Positions 35,163 through 47,300 of a DNA stretch of 64,000 bases are shown in pieces (position 1 is the first letter of the stretch; each line of letters begins with the position of its first letter). Position numbers and translations under genes: made by a program. The stretch lies in NCBI GenBank assembly GCA_940671915.1, contig CALNVZ010003429.1:25357630-25421629 (forward strand). Direction: 5' to 3'. This stretch comes from Paracentrotus lividus (taxonomy: Eukaryota; Echinodermata; Echinoidea; Camarodonta; Echinidae). The notes beneath the pieces are model-generated. The model saw nothing but the letters and a program-made list of their open reading frames with translations, ran no database searches and was not told where the DNA came from.

Positions 35163-35914
35163 ATACAAGCCGAAGCAGCTCTAGGCCGACTGAAACAACC
35201 CGATTCTCATTTCTTTATTGAACTGGAAAAAAAAGTCTTGTAGTTTATGTTATTAGGCATGTTTGAGAAATAATTATTACATGATTGTAACTATTAATCT
35301 ACTTGTGATGACTATTTTGTCTCTTCTATAAAAAGGTAATATACTGTTTGAAACCTGTATTGATTTGTGGATCTTAATTCATAAAGCAATGTAATATATT
35401 GTAAATAACTTTCTGGTGGGTGCATTTTGGTAATAAAACTTCACCAAAACTTATGATTCACTATCAATGTGTCTTTTATGGGATATGGTAAACATGAACT
35501 CAAGGCACAAAAGTAATGAAAAGTGCAAAAATAGATGTGATATGCTTTGAAAAAACTACTGATCCACAATTGATAACCCTCGTCCAAATGCAAAAATCTA
35601 TACAAATAATTATATTGGTAGATTCTCCACGCGTGACGCCCAAATCTATTGGTCGACAGGTGGACTAGTCGGCAGGCTAAATTACTTGAAATGCCAGTCG
35701 ATTGCAACGAATATCCAGGAGGGGTGTGAAGAAGCCACCATTATTATAAGATTATTTTGAAAAGCTTCCATTGCTCACCTCTCAAACTCGGAGAGGGGGC
35801 ACGTCGAGATAATTATAAAACTTCCTATTATCATGATTATTCGCAAGTCACGACACATGCAGAGAGTGATTAAAGTGTTTTTCAAGCCCCCTGTTATAAT
35901 ACCAGCTTACTGTC

Positions 35915-36241
35915 GTGGTATCTCACTTGTCATGAGACGGATTTGAGGACTACTTTGAGACGGGCTTTATGCCTGTCGCGTAGACGTCTCAGAGAAGTCT
36001 GCGCGACGGAACAGGGTATCGGAGAATTCTCCGCGACAAAAAAATAAAAATAAAATAATAAAAAATTAAAAAAAAAGAAGAAGAAGGGGCATCGGCGACG
36101 CCTCCGCGACAAAAAAAAAATGTATCGGAGGCGTCTCCGCGACGGAAAATTATCAGAGACGTCTTCCCGACGAAAAAAGTATTGTAAATGTCTCTGAGTA
36201 TACAAGTAGATAGGAAAGTTTCCACGAAATGAGATACCACC
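35915..36241. mobile_element. Foldback MITE, second member of the GTGGTATCTCAC family
   Basis: Termini CGTGGTATCTCACTT and AAATGAGATACCACC match the element at 5259-5433. The middle is expanded by repeats of CGCGACGGA / TCTCCGCGAC and an A-rich block. Confidence 0.75.
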
Positions 36242-36604
36242 ATTAATTATAAATGTATACAATGAACCACTGTGATTAAAGTCGAGTGTAAAAGGCAAAG
36301 ATCTAACCAATCTCCTTTTCTGTTGAGGAGGTTATATAGTATATGGACGATGGTGGCGTCCTCTGAATATTGATACATATCTCCTCTCTGACATGTCTGA
36401 CATCTGTGAGTCCAACAAAGCTTTAAAAAAAAAACAAATAAAAATCATTAAAAAATAGCATGGATAGACGTAAATCTATAGGGGACGCATCTTCTCCACT
36501 ATTTTGAAGATGGGACACAATATCAAATTCCGTCCCCCTCACTGATTTTGTACTTACGCTTTATTATGATTAAAAAGTGCCTAAATTGTCGCCCCCAAGC
36601 GACC

Positions 36605-36845
36605 AAAAAGAAGAAGGAGACGGAGAAGAAGAAGAAGAAGAAGGAGAAGAAGTAGAAGAAGTAGAAGAAGAAGAAGAAGAAGAAGAAGAAGAAGAAGAAG
36701 AAGAAGAGGAAGATTAAGAAGAAAAAGAAGAAGGAGGAGGAGGAGGAAGAGGGTAAAATGAAGCACAGGAAAAGGGCATTATGTTGATGATGGTGATGAA
36801 GATGGTGATGATGACGGTGAAAGAGGAGAAGAAGAAGAAGAAGAA
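36605..36845. repeat. (GAA)n-rich tract
   Basis: GAAGAAG repeats with GGAG and GATGGTGAT variants over about 240 bases. Poly-Leu and poly-Phe frames on the minus strand are artefacts. Confidence 0.95.
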
Positions 36846-36855
36846 CCTGCCTTAA

Positions 36856-37095
36856 GGCCTCGTCACACCGAGTCCGGTCCGGTGACCGGTACGGCAAACC
36901 GTCTCAAATCGCTCCAAGAGCGATCCCATAAAAACCGTACCGGTTGCCGTTCCGGCTAGTACGGCAAAGCCCGTGTTTGTTGTGACCAGTCTCATTGCAA
37001 TAGTACACGGCCGATTCATTTCGACCGTTTTTGCCCATTGTTGAACCGGAACGGGCCCGTGCCGTGACCCGGACCGGACTCGGTGTGACGAGGCC
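36856..37095. mobile_element. 240-bp MITE with perfect TTAA target duplication
   Basis: GGCCTCGTCACACCGAGTCC at the left is mirrored at the right, with TTAA at 36852-36855 and 37096-37099. The GC-rich interior has nested CCGGTACGG/CCGTACCGG pairs. Likely mobilised by a TTAA-specific transposase elsewhere. Confidence 0.85.
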
Positions 37096-38402
37096 TTAAG
37101 CCGAGTGAACAAGTGACCTGCACCCACTTTATAATATGATATTGCTATTGCAGGTGTTTGGCCCCAAACAAAATTAAAGACAAAATTAAAGAATACCAGC
37201 TATATTCCCATATTTTTTTTCTTTCTTTTTTCATGGTTATTGATGAATAAAGACGTGGCATATAATAATGAATTCGTTGGTAAAATGGTGTGTATCATTC
37301 TGAGGAAATGACAATTCATGCCATTTTTAGTTTTCAATATAAACTGATATCAAATCGCAAATAACGTCACAAATTAAACATTCCAAAAAATTAGCAAAGC
37401 TTTATCTTCATCAGTCGGTCCTTAATTTATGTTATCATTTTTTTTTTCTTTTTTTTTTATATTTCTTTTTAATAATTTAATATTAGAAGGGACTCAAGTT
37501 CCCTTTCAACATTAGTATATAACGGATTCACGAAGTATTAGATTTTCTAGATTAACTGGGGTAAATGAATAATATCAATCTTGAAATGAAAAGAAACCTT
37601 TTCAATTTGGGTTTGGTCCACCGCCTTGAATTTATGATATATTCTCATTTAATGTGCAAATATTAGTTCAATTTCAACATGTCTATTCATGATTAAACCT
37701 CTAATAATTAATTTGATTCATATATTGTAAAAGGGTTTGGCAAAATATGTATTCATCTTAATCAAAACACTTTTGAAAATGGAGAAATAGCAAAGCGCTC
37801 CCATGCGCTGTCGCTGGTGTAATTGTCATTCCAATGAATCACAATCTCAATAAAAGAGAAGAAAGAAAAGAAAAGAATCAAACAATAGACGAAAAGGGTT
37901 GGGCTAGTCCCCTATGGTAGGACCGAATGGACCCGTTGATTGAAAGTCTGTTTGGTCCCTATTCAGCAGAGCGCGACCATGAAACCGGTGGGAAGGAGGC
38001 TATTTGCATATGAAAAATCCACCTTTCAAGAGCAAAATGGTCTATTGTGTACGTCTGTGAGTCTGCAGCACGAATTCGCCCTGCCGAAGAAAATCTGTAG
38101 AACAACGCGACGAATCGAAATTACATGAGCAATACAGTTATTGTATTAATCTGGGCGTACAAATTGCTAACATAAATTAGCTGTCTTCCTTTTTTATGCA
38201 TTCGTAGCGCGGGGAATTCACCTGTTAAAGAATTGTTTTACGTTCGAAAAATATCCTGGCACCCTTTTGTTGATTTGTTTCAGATTGAATGCTATTTTTC
38301 TGGATGCGAGGAACTTAATTTGGATAACTTTGATGGTGATTTTCAACCGGATTTTGTAAAGACTTTTTCTCGGGGAGAAGTAAAAGAGAGTGGTTCTTAG
38401 CT

Positions 38403-38466
38403 ATGGATCGTCGGCTGGCCGTGGGGGCAGCAGTGTTTACGTGCCTCGCTGCTACATGGCGCCGCG
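38403..38466 (+). CDS. Gene C exon 1: signal peptide
   Basis: ATG at 38403 (preceded by TTAGCT) opens MDRRLAVGAAVFTCLAATWR, with basic residues, a hydrophobic core and a GTAAGT donor at 38467 in phase 1, which fits the CCP exon. The distance to the next exon (21 kb) means another 3' partner is possible. Arg-Arg at the exon end is unusual close to a cleavage site. Confidence 0.6.
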
Positions 38467-41400
38467 GTAAGTGTTATTATATTACTGTATAACATTTCAG
38501 TATATTCTGGTAAATATTTTTATCATGTACAATGATTTAGGCCTATGTATGTTAACTTTCTCGATTTACTGTTATGTTTTGAATAACATCCAGTTAGCAT
38601 TTTGGTTAGTGCTGCCAAAGCAGATTACCATAATTCATTATTCAAGAATATTATAATGTTGCCTATGCAGCCCTTGAACAGGCTAAATATCCCAAATCTA
38701 TGGTCATTTTTGCGATTTTGTACACGTTTGCTGGGAAAAGTGGGGGGGGGGGGAGCTGAAGCCCCCAGCCCCCCCCCCCCAGCTCCGCGGATCCTGTAAT
38801 CTATAGATATTTGCATATATAGTCTGATGAAGATGATAATTGTGACAATAATGATTTTAAATAAAGACGGTGATGTTGGTGATGATGGTGATGATGATGA
38901 TGAAAATGATCATGATGATGATGAAGATGAAAAAGATGATGATGATGATGAACTTCTGATGTTATGATTATGTTGCATGCTCTGCATAGTAATAAAATAT
39001 GACAATTTTATTTTTCGAGAGTGTAACTGTTTATACTTTCCATAATACATGCAGTCACTTGTCAACATGTGCTTGGGATTCAACTCGTTTTCATTTAGAA
39101 TAATTGTACAGTTGTATTATAACTGACATTGCTATTGATTTCTATAAGGGGCTTGTATGTATTATCCCCCAGGCCGCAATGTCATGATCTATAAAATAGA
39201 TTTAATTGGGTTTTTATGTCGACACTTTTCATTGGTGGCCTTCTTTGCAATTAGGTGAGAAATCGATCAGTGATACTTGATCCACAAGTCTAGTATATGA
39301 CAAACACAACGTATTTTCAGAAGAATTTCCCCTGCTAATTCCTTTCCAGTGGGATATGAATCTACAAATTCCATGTACAGAGCAATTCTGCAAAAAGGTG
39401 GGGGGGGGGGGGTTTAAATCTATTTCTTTTTATTTTAAATTATTAAAACAAATTCTTCTGTACAAGTGTTTTCCATTTGTAGAAAAACAACGGAGAAGAT
39501 TTGTGTACCATTTTGATTCTCAATACAAAATGAATACGAATGCATCGATTCCATAGTCACAGGGCATTTTTTCATAAAAGAAAAACAATGAATAACTTTA
39601 ACATTGTCACGTGAGCAAACTTTGAAATCGTACTCCGGTAATGATTTTCAAGGCAACAGTAGTAAGTAGTGCGTGGCTCTTGATTAGAAACAGAATTGTT
39701 GATTAATGAACCGAAACCGTGACGTATCTTTCTTTCTTTTTTTTTAATCTAAAATGTAATTTTGGCCAAATTATGCCTTAAAAATGTCCTGGATTGCCTA
39801 CCCGTAGTATACAAGCCCATCCATGAAGTTCGTAAACAAATCGTACAAGTTCGTTCAAAGTTTGAACCAGTTCAACAATTCTTTGAAGGACTACGTGGGA
39901 ACTATAGCTTGGTCCTGCAAGGACTGTGAAGATATTAAAGACCGTTGACGGAGTAAATACAACCTTACATCGATTGAAAGCTAAGTAGGCGTATAACATA
40001 AATACCCCCCAAATAAATTAAATTTTCATAACAGTATTCATAAAAAGATGATCGAACCTCAACCAGGCCATCCCTCCCAATACTCGTAAAAGTACCCCTA
40101 TTCTATAATGCGACTGATGACGTCAAAGAAGTTTAGGGAATGCTACTGCCAGGCATGATTGGGTTTCGCCTTTAGAAAACACGTTTGTATTGCTATGTCA
40201 GAACAATAGAATTCTAGCACACATGTGGTCTATTGTTCTGGCATAGCAATACAAACGTGTTTTCTAAAGCCGAAACCCTATCATGCCTGGCAGCAGCATT
40301 CCCTTAAACTTCTTTGACGTCATCAGCCGCATTATATAATAGGGGTACTTTTACGAGTACTTGGGAGGGATGGCCTGGTTGAGGTTCGATCACCTTTTTA
40401 ATTAAATACTTTCTAAATGGAAGATAAAAATGCTTAAATTGGGAATTGTTGTATTAGGAAGAAATATTAGCTTTCATTTTATATGTAATTTTGGTTTTCA
40501 TTTCTCGGTCCGGTCTGGGACTTTAAGTTCAACCTATTGTTACGTCAAAGACTTGTCACGTTTACGGATTTCTAGATCAGTAGACCGAATCAGGAGATTT
40601 TGAGATCAGTCGATCAGTAGACCATGATCGTGATGCTACGTGACTTAAAACTTTACTAGTATCGTCATGTATTCTTTTCAAAGTTTACTTGTTTTGCTGC
40701 ATTAAATTGTCTTTTGACTGTGAAATTTGATGATTTATACCATGGTCACAATAATTGATCATACTTCTGTCATGCATCCCTCTGCATCTGACTGACGTCG
40801 GAATTCACAAAAGATCCTTACGTCGAACGCAGAGAGGACTACAATCATGTAGGTCGTGGACGTTGTCATTTTTTCAGGCACACGAAGGTTAAGATTACCA
40901 CTATTCTTCTTACAAGCAAGCATATCAAGATGCATGATCGCAGAAGTTGGCAACCTCGGAATCCAGGATAAGGTACAAGCACGGCATTTGCAAAAAAATA
41001 AAAATAAAAATAAAAAATAAAAAGGAAGGAACGTTCAGTTATGACCATAGCATTCACACTCGGTATAGAATCAAGGGGGCGTGAAATCTGTATCAAATTG
41101 TTTGATTTCAATAGACCAATTTACTAACATGACAGAGTAACAAGGTATTCAAACAACCAGTAATAAAAGAATAAACTACAATACATGGAATCCAGTTTGC
41201 ATATATTAGTTGTTGCTATGTCAGGCAAGCCTCTGGCAGGTTTTCAGGTTGTCAAGAACAACCTTTGTTTAAAAAGTATGTATAAAAATAAATTTGAATA
41301 TGATAGTAAACTGGTCTATTCCATTTTAACGTAGAGTCCGGCAACTGTCGTTCCTGGCTTTATTTGGTCCAAGGTATTTGAAAATCATCGTAATATTCGG

Positions 41401-44338
41401 ATAGATTGTTCGGCGACTGTGATAAAGACAGAGCCGAAACATAATCCAACAGTGAAATAAATAAAGATGGTATAGATCTCATGTACGGGACGAGATTCCT
41501 CATAAGGGGTGTCCCTGCTAATAATCATGTTGTTATTTCTTTACTATGTTCAGCTTATTCAAGGGATAAAGTTCACTCTTGATTCAGTTAATTTCGGAAA
41601 GAGTAAATTTTCACTCCATATTGAGTAAAACCGGAGTGAGGATGTGCATGTTTTCACTCCAAATTAACACTTTTCTGAAATTCTGATCATGATTTATAAC
41701 AAGATTAATAGGCAATCAGTCAATTGTATACTGTTTATCATCAGTAGATGTGGAAGCACCGCCGCCTATATCGCCTCTTGCATATGCTCTGTTTATATTA
41801 TATTAAAAAAAAATCAAAGACTCACAAACATGACACATGCAAGAAGAGAGGGAGAGAGAGATAGCTACATTTACAGCCATGTGTGTCTCCCTTGATAACT
41901 CTCTTGCCCTGCTCTACCATCAAGTTTCCGTATATTTAAAAAAAAATCCTTTCTTTTCGATTCTTCCCACAGAAATTCCCTCTGTCAAAACTATTCATCG
42001 AAAGATGCTCAAAAGAAACACTGAGACGGGGAATAAGTGACATCTATCTTTCTTCTCCTTCTTCTTCTTCTTTTTTTTTTTGGGGGGGGGGGAGGGCAAT
42101 ACTTCCAAATACGAACTAAGACCTTCAAACTCGTATGTTTTTTTTTTATGTTACACCAGTTCAGTCCTATATAGAGCGATTGCAAACCAGGTATATCCAT
42201 AATATTACTGAAAAAAGGTGTATGGGTAAGCAAACAAGATGCTAGTTTCAGACGAAACCGTGAATCATTCCATGACAGTTATACAATAGGAATTCCTTCG
42301 CCTGTCATTATCCGTTTAATTCTCAGTCGCTTGTTGCAATCCTTGTCACGGTTTTGTCAAAGAAAAGCTCAGATTATGTAACAGCTTTCGTCGATGGTAG
42401 TCCTTCAGTTCCGCAATCCAGCATTGTATTAACTTCAGAATTCTCTACTGGTATGTTTGTACTCATATTGACCCCGAAAAGAAGTGCCCAGAGCCAGAAA
42501 AGGGGTATTTTCTGATAAAATCCCCGTATATTTACAAATGAAAATGAAAATGTTTAAAGAGCAATTAAAAAAAAAATCACATAAACTGTTCTTCAATCAC
42601 CAAGAAAAAGGGGTATTTTGCAATAAAAATCCCCATGCATTTACAAAATGAGATTGAACTGATCAAAGAGCGACTAAGAAGAAAAAAATCACATAAAACT
42701 GTTCAAAATCAGATAAAAACTGTTTTAAACCATAGTGTTGATATTAATGCTATCTTTGAATGTCTTACATAACATGCATGAAACTATTTCCTTAGCTAGC
42801 CTTGTAATAAACTACTCAGACATCTTATAGCTGTAAGTTGATTGTTATGCAATAATATTGCGTATACAATAGTTTTCTCGAGCATCAACAGTATATCGTT
42901 GGTAACTGGGCATACAAGTATGCCAGCAAACTCAGAAGTTGAGTTTCAAGTATGCCAATCAAATTGGTTTGCTGCAGCTCAGATTACAAACATGAAAGAA
43001 GAAAAATATGTTATAAATTTGTATAAAGTTCTATTTGAAAATCAAAAGCAGTAATGGAAATACAAATTTAAAAAATCACACTGTATGGTTAGTTTTGCGT
43101 CTCTTGTTTCATTTTAATTTTCTTTTTCATTTTCATTTTTCTTTCTTTTTTCTTTTGTTTTTTTTTCTAGTGGGGGAGGGGGGGGGGGGGGGGGGGGGAG
43201 GGGGACCCTGCAAACAGGTTACTTGGTGCCACCAGTGATTAAAATTCGCATACATGTACTTCTAGCTTATTTCCTGTTCACAAAGTGTGATAAAGAATGA
43301 TTATGAATGCATTCGACATATCACTGTACACAATCCTGCCCCAAGTGAGCGGTGTGAAATCTTATTTAAATTTGATCTTGGAAGCTGTGAAATGATTGAC
43401 CAAGGCTTACTGGTTCAGTCTTGTACATGATTTGCCTTATCGTTTTCGTGTGGCGTGTAGGGAGTTTATTCTAAAACTGAGTAAGGAAAATTAGAATTTG
43501 TCCATACACTTAAACAAATGACTTTACATTTTACATAAAAACAAAAGTAAAGAACCTGATATGAAACCATAGTCTAGAATTTACTATACTTACAAAATAA
43601 TGGTTTAAATAAGCAGCATTCTTGTCCTCTGGCGGACGAGTGTACGTTTACTTATATATTGATCTTTTGAAAGCAGTTACGTCATTGGTCAACTCGTAAC
43701 TTGAATCATATTTGTATGAGAAAGTTCGCTCTAAGTTCATATTCTTTCTTATTGACAATAAAGGACAAATTTCCACCTACATTGTGTGCTGATCTCTTTA
43801 AAAACCAACACAATTATTTTATAATTGTCAACATTATCACGAAACGAAGAAATGTAGGATCATAAGTTTTATCAAATAGTTCATCTATGCATATTTACAC
43901 ATCGAAAAATACCACTTCTACACTTCTACAATCCAAATAGTGAAGAAAAAAAAACTAATAAGGATACCTAAGTTTAAGTTTTTTTTTTTTTTTTTTTTTT
44001 TTTCGTATATTGGAATAAGACAGCGCATACCACGCATTATATTTGACACAAAAGACATCACATATCTTTACACTTTGAGGTCAATACTTGTCGACCTGAC
44101 AATGCATCAATGGAATATTCTATTTGTCCTGTGTACGTCACAAGGTATAACCCAAGGCTATCTATTCTGGGCTTTTTTGAGAAAAAATGGTTTATTCACG
44201 AATCTAGAGCTTTCTACATTTAGAAAGAGTTTGTAGGATAGTATAAATCATCAATTTAGTAGTCATGGTAGGAGATGTGTATGATTTATACATAGAATGT
44301 ATTTGGAAGAAAATTGTTGAAACTACTTATCCAATAAG

Positions 44339-44395
<57 letters not shown>

Positions 44396-47300
44396 AGTGG
44401 AGTAAAACAAAAAAAAGTCTGAGCTTTCGATCCTGGCAGAATGTCTCTGACGAGGATTCTGCTTGGATTGGAAGCTCATGCTCTTTTTCGACTCAATAGA
44501 ATGTATTTGTTATATTGTTGTAACATGAATTGGGCCTTGGGCTATCGAATGCATTTATAAGTTTTTGTCACGAAACAAATCTTCAGGTCTTGGAAAGATG
44601 GAAAATAAGAACATGGACCAGAACTCAACTAACATGCCCAATTTGATCTAAATATACAAGAATAAAGGTAATTATATTACATAAAGACCGTAATCGATTC
44701 TCTAATAATTTAGAATATTTGATATATGTAAGTGGATAAAAGTGAAGCGCAAAGATAATAGAGAACGGCTAATGTAGGCTTTGTCGACACTCCCACGTTA
44801 TAGGGTGCGCAACGTAAGAATTTCTTTCCTTGCGGGACCTCGATGATTTTGTCACGGAATGACGAACAGGAAACCCTTATTGTACGTCAATCAATTTGAA
44901 TGGTGAATGCCTAAGTATAATGCATGTTGACATCAATATCTGGGATTAATGTAATGGTTGTGTAAGATTGATTTTTGATAAATCCATGTGAATTGTTTTC
45001 GCCGTGCCCGTGGCCATGACAGTCTACCGTACACTTTCCGTATCGATCTCAACAGTGCGTCTCAGAAAAAGCGGAAGCTAAAGGTTAGTCAATTTTTCCT
45101 CTGTCATTTGTCTGTGAAAATAAGTAATTAGTGAAATACTAAGCGTATCATTTGAAAATTCGACCTTTCTTCTTTAATTCCGCATTTTATGCATTTCCAA
45201 AGAGTCACGCATGGACGAGCAAGAGCAGCGGCGTAAATCCGTGTCGAGGAGTGGGGGGGGGGGGGGGGTGAGCGAAATAATTTGCCAACTTGTCGCGATC
45301 TTGTTTGACATACACAAGCACTAGTGACACAAGGAACGTTTTTAATACCCATATATCAGAGGCGAGAGGGAGGGGTGCGAATAGAATATGTCTTGAATGT
45401 ATGATGCGAGCGCGAAGCGCGAGCCAAAAATTTTAAGCTTAAAGTTTGTTTGAGATATTTGTGCATTATAGTTCCTATTTAGTATCAGCGAGCGCGGAGC
45501 GCGAGCCGAAAATTTTAAGCTGAAATTGGATATGTTTCACGGTGCATTAAAGGTCCTATATAGTATCCGTGAGCGCAAAAAAAAAAATAAATAAATAAAA
45601 CAAAACAAAAAGTGTATAGTACAGGCGGCGGAACGAATTTGAAAGTGGGGTCTCGATAAAAAGGGCACTTTTTCTAGAAAGGGGGACACTTTAGATCAGA
45701 GGCATAGATCTAAAGAGAAATGTATTCGGGGAGAGAGGGGATACGAATAAAATTTGTCTTTGAATGTATGCTTTTAAGAATCATAATGGCTGCCTTGATT
45801 CCTGTTCACTTTAGTAATGGAAAAGTAATGCGAGCGCGAAGCGCGAGCCGAAATTTTAAAGCTAAAAATAGGAGACAATATTTTGAGCAGTATAGATTCT
45901 ATTTAGTATCAGCGAGAGCGAAGCGCGAGCCGAAAATTTAGTATCCATTTAGAAGATAAATTTTACATCCTTTGTTAAATAACAGCGATAGAAAACAAAA
46001 CCACAATCTTTGCTATGAAAATTTTGTATGCTGCAGACCCCAAGCCCCCACGAACGGCCCGCACACAACTACATTAATGTTTTTGACTGTCAACAACACC
46101 CTTTACTAAAGGTTTGTCCCTAGACGAGGGCATTGGATCCAACCTTTTTATACTTAGGTTACTGTTTGTTACTTAGTGCGAGGTCGCATAGCGACCGAGC
46201 AGGAAATTTTGGGGATTTTTTTAGTAAAAAAGAGGCATTTTTAGTATTGAAAGCGCTATTTTAACCAAGAAGACAGTTATCTAGTGTATTTTTCCCCCCA
46301 TTTTTTCTTGAAAACTGGGGGGGGGGGGATGATTGTACAGGCCATCCCCCCCCCTCCCCAAAATCTGGGGGATGTATCCCCCCATCCCCCCGGGATTTAC
46401 GCCAGTGAGCAAGAGATCTTTGAAAATGAATTGTTAAAATATACATTACATAGAATGAGTTGGCATGCATTTATCATTTAATATTTCATTTATTATTTGA
46501 TTTCACTGAGAAAAATGACTGACTTTAACCGTTCCACTTTTTCTGGGACGCACTGTATTCCAATTTCTTTTCTGGTACATTGCAGACAACATTCTTCTTC
46601 AGTTTACATATGGCCTCCTTCAATTTTGACATACATTCACGCGAGTGAGACGAAGTATAATGATTGCGAGTTTTTTCAATGGCGGAATGGGGGCGGGGTG
46701 GGGGGGGGGGGGGGCTGGGGCTGTACAGCAACCCCCCCCCAACAAAATGTCATTATTCCCATGTGAAGTGTACACCGTATACATGCATAAAGAAAAAGGG
46801 GAAATGAGAGGAATAAGAGAGAGTCAGGAAGAACAGTGGCGTATCTAGGGGTCAAGGGGGGCACGTGCCCCGGGCGAGCTTCAGGGGGCGCAAAAAAGGA
46901 AAGGAAAAAAAAAAAAAAAAAAAAAAAAAGGAAGAAGAAGAAGGAGAAGGAAGAAAAGGGAGATCGTGATCCACAGTGAATATTGGGTCATGTTTCTCCC
47001 ATTATAATTTTGGCGCCCCTACATAGCACCACTAAGTTAAACTTTTGCGCCCCAAGTTTCTAGTAATTTTTTTTTAGGTTTTAGGTTTTATATTGAAGAT
47101 CAAATCGGCGCCCTTAACTTCAATTTAGCGTCCTTTTATTAATGTAAGATCATTGTGTGCCCCGTGTGTGCCCTCCTAATCCTAATTTTAAGACCAATTT
47201 GACATCGCCTGATTTCAATTTAATTTAGAGCCCCCTTAAATAGTTTAAGATCAAATGGCACCTCTCAAATTCCAAGATCAATGCCCCCCCCCCCTCCGCC

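Larger units (their letters stand above)
24593..38402. other. Intergenic region between gene B and gene C
   Basis: No gene was found in 13.8 kb. The content is mobile DNA: hairpin at 25645, the two large palindromes (26680-35024), MITEs at 35915 and 36856, and the GAA tract. From 37100 to 38400 there is ordinary AT-rich DNA that should include the gene C promoter and 5' UTR; no core promoter element was identified. Confidence 0.6.

Noticed and set aside
41965-42040. A possible terminal exon of gene C after the strong acceptor TTCTTCCCACAG, ending at TGA 42038-42040.
   Set aside because: It would give a secreted stub with no domain; no polyadenylation signal follows closely. Kept only as a cryptic acceptor.
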